From Trichopria drosophilae (taxonomy: Eukaryota; Arthropoda; Insecta; Hymenoptera; Diapriidae), in contig CM059584.1 in the NCBI GenBank assembly GCA_030407085.1, positions 89,392,001-89,456,000 on the forward strand: DNA of 64,000 bases, in the 5' to 3' direction. The translations under genes were made by a program, and so were the position numbers. Position 1 is the first letter of the stretch; every line of letters begins with the position of its first letter. The notes under the pieces were generated by a model. It was not told where the DNA came from. It saw nothing but the letters and a program-made list of their open reading frames with translations, and did not search any database. Of the stretch, positions 42,655 through 52,090 are shown piece after piece.

Positions 42655-43868
42655 ATGTAAAGTCACGAATGCCAATATCCGCAAAATCAACGCCTGCATC
42701 AAGTTCGCGATCAAAGTCATTGGCTGCGCGCCAAGCGCAAGTGCATCTCGCCGAAAGTATCACGTCGAAATTTCCGCTGTGTTCGGAATCTCATGCCTTG
42801 TATCGATGTAAGCAATTTCTCGCAATGCCAATATCGAAACGATGGGAGTCAGTAAAGTCAAAGAAGTTATGTTCGAATTGCCTCTCGAGTATTAACCACG
42901 AACGCGCATGTAAAAGCCGTCGAGCCTGTTTTGAGTGCGGTACGCGGCATCATTCACTGCTTCACCGCGATAGCGATTCGCGCCCAAACCTTCCTCAGTC
43001 TAACGCTTTATCTCACGCAGTTGTGTCGACTTCAAATCAAACGGGTTCAAATGCTGACGTAGATTTCGTACAATCACATCTCGGGACAAGTTTTTCATCT
43101 GCAAATGTTGTGCTCGCAACTGCTTGGGTGCATATCTCGGCTCCGTCACACAGAGTTGCTCAAGTTCATGCGTTATTAGACCAAGGTGCCACACACAGTT
43201 TTATTACGAGCGAGCTCGCCAACTCTCTGCAAACTCGGATGTATCCTGTCTCAGCCGAAGTGCGTGGATTCGGACAAGGTGCTGTAGAGCCACTCAATCG
43301 TGTAGTTCCTATAACCGTCACTTCCGCCTTTGGAAGTGCAGCGATACTCTCAACCGATGCAATCGTGCTCAAGTCGCTAACAGACTACATGCCACGTTTT
43401 AGACGACCGCTTTCTACACGGAGTCACTTAAATAGCCTGCATCTTGCGGATCCGCGTCCAACAGATGATACTCCAATTCATGCGATTATTGAGTCAGATT
43501 TGTATCCTTACGTTCTTCGCGATGGAATTAGACGCGCTCGTGATGATGAGCCATTGGCACAAAATACCATATTCGGGTGGATAATATCGGGTAAGACAGA
43601 TAAAACGCAAACACGTGCAAATGCATCGCAGGTGCATATGCATCACGCTCAAGCGATCGAACGTTTAAACGAATCAATCGATCGATTTTGGGAGATTGAA
43701 AATGTCGCGGGATTCCAGCCCCTCTCCGAAGAAGATTCATTGCGCGAACAGTATTTCCTCTCTTCGTATTCACGAACGCAAGACGGACGATATTGCGTAC
43801 GTATTCCATTCAAAGAGCCCCCTTCCTTTGACTTAGGTGATACTTACACACGAGCACGCTCTCAATAG
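42648..43868 (+). CDS. BEL/Pao zinc knuckles and protease
   Basis: The 406-residue frame begins with the Cys/His region (CSESHALYRCKQF, KLCSNCLSS, CFECGTRHHSLLH), followed by the aspartic protease: VVLATAWVHIS, ALLDQGATHSFI with the BEL-type DQG box, and downstream DPRPTDDTPIHAIIESDLYPYV and TIFGWIISGK, typical of the region between protease and RT. The frame is lost near 43860; the following 80 bp encode the next segment in another frame. Confidence 0.88.
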   Translation: MVNVKSRMPISAKSTPASSSRSKSLAARQAQVHLAESITSKFPLCSESHALYRCKQFLAMPISKRWESVKSKKLCSNCLSSINHERACKSRRACFECGTRHHSLLHRDSDSRPNLPQSNALSHAVVSTSNQTGSNADVDFVQSHLGTSFSSANVVLATAWVHISAPSHRVAQVHALLDQGATHSFITSELANSLQTRMYPVSAEVRGFGQGAVEPLNRVVPITVTSAFGSAAILSTDAIVLKSLTDYMPRFRRPLSTRSHLNSLHLADPRPTDDTPIHAIIESDLYPYVLRDGIRRARDDEPLAQNTIFGWIISGKTDKTQTRANASQVHMHHAQAIERLNESIDRFWEIENVAGFQPLSEEDSLREQYFLSSYSRTQDGRYCVRIPFKEPPSFDLGDTYTRARSQ

Positions 43869-43945
43869 AACACCGATTACAACGACGTTTAGACGAACGC
43901 GACGCATATCGGGAGTTCCTTGCTGAATACGAACGACTTGGTCAC

Positions 43946-44839
43946 ATGAGAGTCGCTCCGCCCCGCAATTCCCCTACTCAAAAGATTTTTCTACCGCATC
44001 ACCCAGTATTGAAGCCTGAGAGCACTACGACGAAAATGCGTGTCGTATTCAATGCGTCTGCAATTTCTTCAAATGGTCGATCGATGAATGATTTACAATT
44101 TATCGGACCAAAATTACAAGCCGATCTCTCAATCTTGCATTTACAGTGGCGAACGCATAAATGTGTCTACTGCGCGGACATTGAGAAAATGTACCGCCAA
44201 ATTTTAGTGGACAAACGCGATGTTGATTGTCAACGAATCTTATGGAGAGGAAATTACGACGATGCGATAAACGAATATCAACTATTAACAGTTACATATG
44301 GCACGGCGAGTGACCCGTATTTAGCACTTCGAGTGTTGAAACAGCTGGCTCTTGACGAAGGCTCGGATCTTCCGCTCGGAGCTGACGCTCTTTGTAATTC
44401 GATTTTTGTTGGCGACGCGTTGATTGAAGCTGGCTCAGTTTCGCAAGCGAAGGTCGTTCGCGATCAGCTCATTACACTACTTTCCCGAGGTCATTTCACG
44501 TTACGCAAATGGGCTAGCAATGAATTGCTGAATGATATTGATCCCTCGAATCATGGAATCGTATGCGTAAAAGGATTGCAAGCTGACGCTAGCGTGAAAG
44601 TTCTCGGTGTCGCGTGGCATCCTATTTCGGATACATACCGTTTTTCAGTTACATGCAACGACACTCCTACGTACATAAAACGATCGATCCTGTCATTCAT
44701 CGCGCGTATATTTGATCCTCTCGGTTGGCTGTCGCCGGTAGTAATAACCGCTAAAACGTTTATGCAAAGGCTATGGGCCAATCCCATTGGTTGGGACTGT
44801 TCCAAGATGGATTGGACTAAATACGAATTCTCAGTATGA
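43946..44839 (+). pseudogene. BEL/Pao reverse transcriptase, catalytic box mutated
   Basis: The frame includes KMRVVFNASA, CADIEKMYRQI with the first catalytic Asp, and ASDPYLALRVL. The usual YVDD/FVDD box reads FVGD here (Gly codon at 44411-44413), so one metal-binding Asp is lost. The RT thumb region (FTLRKWASNE, VLGVAWHP, FDPLGWLSPV) follows. The frame ends near 44837 after a small deletion that removes part of the RT-RNase H link. Confidence 0.88.
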
Positions 44840-46478
44840 GCTTCACGGCTTCTGTGATGCATCTATAAAGGCTTACGCCGCAGTTATCTACGTGTGTATT
44901 CCCAATTCGCCCACGCAATCTATAACTACGTTGCTCATCAGTAAAACTCGTGTAGCACTGCTGAAGCAGTTATTAGTACCGCGATTAGAGCTGTGTGGAG
45001 ATGTTTTGCTGGCTCGACTGATGAAGCAAGTCGCAAGAATTCCTTGTTTTACGAAATGCAAAAAACTTTGCTGGTCAGACTCCACTATCACTCTAGCATG
45101 TGTACGAGCGGATGTTTCTTGGAACCATGTACCTAGTAATGATAATCCTGCGGATCTCGCATCTCTAGGAGTTTCTCCGGCTGATATTGGAAGTTCATCG
45201 CTTTGGTGGCATGGTCCATATTGGCTTTCAAAAGATTCAAGTCGATGGCTCTCCAACGAACCCTCGGTTGCAGCTCAATCATGCGATCATGAGCAGATCT
45301 ATAAAAGATTCTCGACCTGGCCGCGTCTAGTACGTGTTGTCGCACTTATTTTGCGTTGGAAACATCCGTCAAAAAAACCACCATTCGTTCGTGTCCCACC
45401 TTTACTAGCCGCCGAAATTAGCTACGCTGGGCAGAAAATAATAGTCCAGTTACAAGCGCAAGTCCGCATCCTTTGGCAAAGTTCGGCATCAGTAGACGGC
45501 TCGCACTTTCTGCAACCAGACCATCCTCTTCCTCGACATAGCAAATTATGTCATTTAAATCCATTTGTTGATCGAAACGGATTATTACGCGTTGGCGGTC
45601 GTCTGTCCCTAAGTCAACTTGATTTCAACACTAAATTTCCAATAATTTTGGCCAATTCGTATGTAGCTCCCCTTCTTGTGCGCGAGGCCCATCTGCGGTG
45701 TTTGCATGACGAAATTTCGCTCACTCTCAGTATGCTACGTCAGAACTTTTGGGTGCTACAAGCCCGAAAAACGGTGAAATCCGTTGTTTTTCACTGCGTT
45801 GTGTGCACGCGTTTACGGGCCGATACGCCTTCACAGATTATGGGATCGCTGCCGTCGGTTCGCGTTAGCCGTGTTACTCGCGCGTTTATCGAATGTGGTA
45901 TTGACCATGCTGGCCCTATTGCTGTGCGAATGGCGGGCTGTCGTGGCATTAAATCGCATCCAGCTTATATAGCCGTTTTCGTGTGCATGTCAGTAAAAGC
46001 CGTCCATTTAGAAGTAGTGACGTCGTATACTACCGTCGCTTTTCTCGCCGCATTTCAGCGGTTTTGTTTGCGAAGAGGGACACCACGTGTTATTCATAGC
46101 GATTGCGGCACAAATTTCAAAGGAGCCGACACGGAACTTCGCGCTGCATATCAGGCTGCGATCGAGAGCGACGAATTTTATGCACGACTTGCGAAAAACG
46201 AGATTGAGTGGCGCTTTGTTCCTCCAGCTGCTCCACATTTTGGAGGCATTTGGGAAGCGAGTGTCAAATCAATGAAACACCATCTCAAAAGAGTCCTCGT
46301 CAATCGGACACCAACTTACGAAGAACTTACTACTCTTTTGTGCCGAATTGAGGCATGTTTAAATTCACGTCCGCTATTGCCACTCACTGATGACGTCGAC
46401 AGTCTCGATGTCCTGACCCCCGCACACTTCCTTGTCGGTGGCCCTTTCAGTTGCAATTCCAAATGCGCCAATCATTGA
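44787..46478 (+). CDS. BEL/Pao RNase H and integrase
   Basis: The 563-residue frame starts in the link region (PRWIGL), then RNase H (ELHGFCDASIKAYAA, LLVPRLELCG, CWSDSTITL, HVPSNDNPADLAS). The integrase zinc finger follows (HLRCLHDE, FHCVVCTRL), then the core with Asp in IDHAGP, Asp in HSDCGTNF and Glu in FGGIWEASVKS, and ECLNSRPL-type text (ACLNSRPLLPL). It ends in a frame break near 46440 and overlaps the last pol frame. All integrase residues are intact. Confidence 0.9.
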   Translation: MVGTVPRWIGLNTNSQYELHGFCDASIKAYAAVIYVCIPNSPTQSITTLLISKTRVALLKQLLVPRLELCGDVLLARLMKQVARIPCFTKCKKLCWSDSTITLACVRADVSWNHVPSNDNPADLASLGVSPADIGSSSLWWHGPYWLSKDSSRWLSNEPSVAAQSCDHEQIYKRFSTWPRLVRVVALILRWKHPSKKPPFVRVPPLLAAEISYAGQKIIVQLQAQVRILWQSSASVDGSHFLQPDHPLPRHSKLCHLNPFVDRNGLLRVGGRLSLSQLDFNTKFPIILANSYVAPLLVREAHLRCLHDEISLTLSMLRQNFWVLQARKTVKSVVFHCVVCTRLRADTPSQIMGSLPSVRVSRVTRAFIECGIDHAGPIAVRMAGCRGIKSHPAYIAVFVCMSVKAVHLEVVTSYTTVAFLAAFQRFCLRRGTPRVIHSDCGTNFKGADTELRAAYQAAIESDEFYARLAKNEIEWRFVPPAAPHFGGIWEASVKSMKHHLKRVLVNRTPTYEELTTLLCRIEACLNSRPLLPLTDDVDSLDVLTPAHFLVGGPFSCNSKCANH

Positions 46479-46812
46479 CGCGTCAACCAATCGTTTGTCA
46501 CGGTGGCAACAAATTCAGCAAATGCTGGAAGATTTCTGGACCCGATGGTCGCAAGATTATTTACTATCTTGCCATCATCGCTCTAAATGGACGACTCCAA
46601 ACCGTGAATTAGAACCCGATCAAATAGTGCTACTCCGTGATCGTAACTTACCGCCAACCAAATGGGAATTAGCTCGCATAATAAGATGTCATCCGGGACA
46701 CGATGGTCACGTTCGTGTAGTGACTATCAAGACTGCGACTTCCAAGACCGAATTTGAACGGCCCATCAATAAGGTGGTTCTACTTCCGGTTGAGAGCGAT
46801 TCATTACAGTAA
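46432..46812 (+). CDS. BEL/Pao integrase C-terminal domain
   Basis: This 126-residue frame, one frame shifted from the preceding one, carries the conserved C-terminal region of BEL/Pao pol: LSRWQQIQQMLEDFWTRWSQDYL, then QIVLLRDRNLPPTKWELARI and RPINKVVLLP. It is the end of pol; only 43 bp later the element is interrupted by the large TIR insertion. Confidence 0.88.
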   Translation: MSVALSVAIPNAPIIDASTNRLSRWQQIQQMLEDFWTRWSQDYLLSCHHRSKWTTPNRELEPDQIVLLRDRNLPPTKWELARIIRCHPGHDGHVRVVTIKTATSKTEFERPINKVVLLPVESDSLQ

Positions 46813-46855
46813 ACGCGATTTTTATATAGATAGGTTTAATTTTATTATCATATAC

Positions 46856-47622
46856 GAGACATTCTTTTACAAGCGGAACACTTTTTGACCTTCGATTTTT
46901 TAAATTGCTTCATAATTCTTATATGGGCTTCTGATACAAAATAAGCGAACACGTGTATCAGGAAATTGCGAAAAAAAATTTTTTATCGAAGATATGATTT
47001 TTTTTAAGTTTTGACGTTTTTATTTTGTGGTCATTTTCAAATGATCATATCTCCGTCACATTTGATCGTAGAAAAATTTTGTTTTTATGCATTTTGAAGG
47101 GAAAAACTTCAGCTTTCCAGTAAAATTTTTTCCCGTTACCTAAGTTAACAAATTACCACAGTTTTTAACAAATCAATCTCTAAAATGTAATTTACATAGT
47201 GGCCGTCATAAAATTAACATTTTTAAGAAATACCATTGAATTCCTCGGAAAATTTCCATAAAATACATATTTTTTAAAAATTGGTACATATTAATGCATT
47301 CTAGCAATAAATTGATTGTTCCGTCAACTCCGAGTGTCGAGCGCGTCGCCGTCGCCGCTGGCCAGTCTCGCGTACCAGCCCTGCACAAACTGTTTAGACG
47401 TTTTTATAATGCACATTTGAAAGATTTTATTTTCTAATCGAAAGATTTGAACGTATTTGAAGACATTACGAACTCATTAAGATCTGTCATATACATTTTT
47501 AACCGCTGGAAAGTGAAACAGCATACAGTGATGAAATGTAAGTTTTTTTAATTTTTTACGCTACATTTTGCGAATAAATATTAATAAAAAGTTCATATAA
47601 TATTCATTTCATTTGAATTTTT
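46856..47622. repeat. Left TIR arm, about 0.75 kb
   Basis: Inverted match to 60750-61501 over its full length with few differences; the inner boundary is at aaatgaatattcattt-type text near 47622. It includes a GC-rich block near 47330-47400. Confidence 0.85.
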
Positions 47623-48054
47623 TAAACAACGTACATAATGCAAAAACCGTTACATTTTCGAACGTTTAATTTCAAGGCCCGTCGGGTGTGCGAGTTATTA
47701 TTGGCCTTTTCCCAGAATATTGACCTGCCGCGGAACAGTGCTGTGAAAACTGAACTGCTTGGAAGGGCACGCGTTCTTTCCAGTTTCAACACGTTTAGAC
47801 GCAGCAGACGCAGCATTTCAGTTTTCAATTCTTTTCCAACTTTTGGAAGAAGCGGATGCATTACGAAAGTCTTATTTTTAATTTCCTACTGTGTTGTGAT
47901 TTTCGTGCTATAAGTGTTAAAAATTAGTGGACAGTTATAAAAGGTTTGTACAGTGATAAAATTGATAAAAATTGTCACATTATTTAAGTTCGATCGTTTT
48001 ATAAATGACAAAATCTGCATCCTTTTTTAGCACTGTGCCAAACTTTTGAGCACA

Positions 48055-50519
48055 ATGCCAAAGGCTGCTCGGAAAAAAGGCAAGTCGCGGACAAACGAAT
48101 GCCTAAATCCGATGAATATACCGAATCATGCATCAAAGTCGAGAGGAATGCCTTTGAGAAAAATGTCTGAAAATCTGCTGATCGCTTATAAATTGCCCGT
48201 AAATATGATCTGTACCTCGTGTCGTCTTCGTGCCCCGAAGCCACGAAGTAGAAATGAGACGGTAAACGCAGGCCCTGCAGATGAAAAGGTACATTTATTA
48301 ATAGCTATCAATAATATTATTAGTGCATTGTTATTGTAGAGATCTACATTACAATTATTTGTTCATTTAAACTCTTAGCTGCTGTTGAAAATTGTTACGA
48401 AGGACTACTACCAGGAACAATATTATACTTTACGTATAAAAAAAATATACCATTTATATTTGATATTTTTGTGTAAATGTTTTTACAAAATTAGCTACTA
48501 CTTAAACGTATAAAAATTATAACGTCTGAAATTGTACATTTTTAACTGACAAGAATGTCAACCGTTACGTTTAAATTAGTGGTATTTACCATTTTCTAAT
48601 AATCATTACAATTAATAAAACAATAATTTGATCTCGCAAATAAATGTATAAGTAATATATTTTTGCTGTCATTTTTACGACGAAGTAAATGGTATTTAAA
48701 ATAACCTCGTATTTTTTAGAATGTACTAAGTAAATTATATTTATTCTTTTTCAAGCAGGTAGCTGCACCTGTCGAAACCGATGTATCATTAACGGAAGAA
48801 TCAAGTGAAGAACAGGTTATAAATAGTGACACATCAGAATTGTCCGAAGAAACTGAAAGTGCACTACATGCAGAAAAAGTTGCAGGTCTTAACAAAGCAT
48901 TAGACTTGGTTGGAGTTTCCCCTATCAAATTGAACAAAATTAGTCAGCCAAAAAAATACCGCACAGAAAAATTAAAAAATATCTCGAATGCTATAAGACA
49001 CACAATTTTTAACTCATTCGATGATGAATCACTTAATGAAGCAGTTGAAGAAACATCGATATTAAACGTAATCCAAGAAAAATTCTCATCAACGACGGAT
49101 CGAACCATGAAGATAAGAATCTTAACGATCGTGCATCAATGGTCTTTTGAAAAAATTAAACAATTTTTTCCATCTGCCTCAACACGTATGATTAGAGTAG
49201 AAAAAAATATTGCAGTTGAGAAAGGCATTCTAGAAGGGCCGAATCCCAAAAGTCACCCTTCACTACACGAAGATGTGATAAATGCGGTGATAGCCTTTTA
49301 TCAATTAGATGAGTTTAGCCGACTTATGCCTGGGAAAAGGGATTACGTATCCGTAAAAATTGATGGAGTAAAACATCAGATACAAAAAAAATTATTGTTA
49401 AATAATCTACGAGAATTATGCCATGAATTTGAGGAAAGAAATCCTGAAATGAAGTGCAGTTTTTCCAAATTTGCGGCATTAAGACCGAAACAGTGTATTT
49501 TAGCAGGAGCAAGCGGAACGCATTCAGTGTGTGTTTGTGCTATACACGAAAACGCGAGACTATTAATTGATGGTGCCAACGTCAAACATCTTACAACTGA
49601 CTGTCCGCAACCCATTGAAACATACTATGACTGCTTGAATAAAATGATATGCGATCCCCCAGCTACTGCCTGCTATATGGGAACATGCATCGATTGTCCC
49701 GGTATAAATACATTAATATCAGAATTGAATGATATTTTTGAAAATAATTGCATTGAAAATATAACATACAAACAGTGGACCCAAACTGATCGCTCTTCGC
49801 TGCAGACATTCATAACACCTACCGATGAATTTTTAGAAATATTATCACAAGCTCTACAGAAATTATTACGTCATTCCTATCTAGTAAAAAAACAAAACGA
49901 ATTCTTCAATTCTACAAAAGATAATTTGAAATGTAATGAATGCATTGTAATCTGTGATTTCTCAGAAAATTATGCATTCGTTATTCAAAACGCGATTCAG
50001 GTGTTCCACTGGAACAATGACCAGGCGACAATTCATCCCACTGCAATATACTACAAAAATGAAAATAATGAATTAAAAATGAAAAGCCTTGTACAAATTT
50101 CTGAAAACTTAAATCATGACACTGTTGCCGTTCATCTATTCCAAAAAGAAATAGTAAAATTTATTAAGAAGAATCTGCCAACAGTAAAAAGGATGATATA
50201 CTTTTCAGATGGAGCAGGAGCCCAATATAAGAACAGAAAAAACTTTATTAACCTCAGTCATCACCTTCAAGATTTTAATATTTCCGCACAATGGCATTTC
50301 TTCCCAACTTCGCACGGAAAAGGGCCGTGCGATGGATTGGGCGGGACTTTGAAAAGACTCGCTGCGCGAGCAAGTCTCCAAAGAATTCAGCTGCCGATTC
50401 AGACACCACAAGAATTATTTCTTTGGGCCAAAGAATCGTTACCCAATATTCACTGTACATATTTTACGAATAGTCAATATCGAATAGACTATCGAATAGT
50501 TATCATTACATCTTTTTGA
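48055..50519 (+). CDS. Transposase-like protein 1 with DDD-type motifs (two exons)
   Basis: Exon 1 (48055-48288) and exon 2 (48759-50519) are joined by a GT-AG intron of 470 bp in phase 0, giving 664 residues. Exon 1 is basic and has one CxxC. Exon 2 has YHxx-like zinc-binding text in the middle (CVCAIHENAR, DCLNKMICDPPATACYMGTCIDCPG). A catalytic-type region follows, with Asp in VICDFSENYAF (D478), YFSDGAGAQYKN (D562) and SHGKGPCDGLGG (D603). The last two are 40 residues apart, an RNase H-fold DDD pattern. I recall this as a very common unnamed repetitive family in ants, aphids and Hydra. The protein ends soon after ITSF, shorter than relatives as I remember them, so the C-terminus may be truncated. 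The frame is otherwise intact. Confidence 0.7.
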
Positions 50520-51170
50520 TAAAAAATTATCGAGTGTTAGAATAACTATGTGTAGTTGTTGAAACTACAACATAAAAACTCAAACAAATTTAGTCTCATT
50601 TTCTTTTTAAGGGCCCACCCTAGAAACCGCGTTTAAAGTTTAAAGTTTAGTTTTTTCGGCATGCCGATATAATTTTTATAATAAATGTTTTACTAAATGT
50701 TATAACTATATCCTAAATCAGGCTGGACACTTGACTGCCGATAAATAATTTGGGGTAGTTTTTTTTTTGGATAGGGGTTGAAGCAAAAAAAATGGAATCG
50801 GGCACTTTGCATAGAACATACATCAAGGATTATTACTTCGACCCAGACCTAAGGTCTGGACGAAGTATTGAGTTTGGCCACTTCCCGGCTAAAAATTACC
50901 CAATAGTTTTTAATCAAATCTCGACGTTTCAGACCCCAAAGAACCCAATAAAACAATAAAAAAATGTTTGTCTATGAACTTGTACGTATACGTCCGTACG
51001 TCCGTGTCATTTTTTACACGTTGTAATTTGCGAACGGATAGGCGTATCGACATACTTCTTTTTTTTATGCGCATCTTTGGCTGCAAATAACAACGAATAA
51101 CATTGCAAACAGTGTTTATTGATTTTCCAAATTGATCGATATTCCAAATAGTTTAAAATGAGAGAATATT
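50520..51170. other. Spacer with an odd palindrome
   Basis: No gene seen. At 50834-50867 there is an inverted repeat: tacttcg ... ccagacct a aggtctgg ... cgaagta. The rest is AT-rich. Confidence 0.4.
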
Positions 51171-51173
51171 ATT

Positions 51174-51478
51174 AAGGATGCTCTACCTTTTTACACTGAC
51201 CAATCAGAAGAGGCCAAACTGTAAATGATTTTATCTTCGAGATCACGCCTTTAATTTTGATCGTAGAAAATATTCAATGATATATTTGGAAAGCTTATTT
51301 CAAAAACTTTCTATGTGAAAATACCATAGCATTCGCCAATCCTTGAAAACTAAGCTTTCTACATATACAACTGCTATTTGCCTACGATAAAAATTGAAAA
51401 CGTGAGATCTAAAATACGAATTGTTCTATTTCCTCTTTCCTGATTGGTCAATGAAAAAAAGGCAGCCCACCCTTAAGA
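51174..51478. mobile_element. Small MITE of about 0.3 kb
   Basis: Ends at 51174 (ttaaggatgctctacctttt) and 51478 (inverse of ttaagggtgggctgcctttt) are imperfect inverted repeats that continue through ccaatcag/ctgattgg inward. Both outer ends read TTAA. No coding. Confidence 0.5.
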
Positions 51479-52090
51479 ATGTGTACTAGTTTTCAGACTT
51501 TTTATTGCATTTGTTAATTTGTGTCAGTTTCGTAACGAGGTCAATGAAGAAAAAAATATATATCAGTATTTTTACTATGATGGACAACGAGGGAAATGGA
51601 GATCGTTAGTAAATTTATATTTCAATTAATTAATTTAATGAATAATGCAGTTAAGGTGGTTCATCCGTGCAGGGTCAGAAATTCATGGGTAACATACCTG
51701 GCACCTAACCTGTACATCCTAACCTTTCTATATATTTCAATACTTTTCGAAGTGAATTCACATGAAATACATTTAAACGTCAGCAAAGTTACTGTCAGCT
51801 AAATTTCAACAATTTTAAAACTGCTAAAACATCAAATTAATAACAATAATATTAAGGCATTTTTGTATAATCCACATAGCCGATCACTTTGGCATTCAAA
51901 ATGAAACAAATTTGATGGATTTTGGTCTTCGGATGAGCCACCTGAACTAAAAAATTTCTTTTCCCAAGAGACTTTTTAAATATCTACGTACAATTTTCAA
52001 AATTCCGTCGGTTTTATTAGATTATACATAAAAATAATGTTTGCAAACTCATTATTTATTTATCAAACGATTGTACAATATAAATTTCAG
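51479..52090. other. Spacer upstream of gene 2
   Basis: No gene recognised; probably contains the unidentified first exon and promoter of gene 2. Confidence 0.3.
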
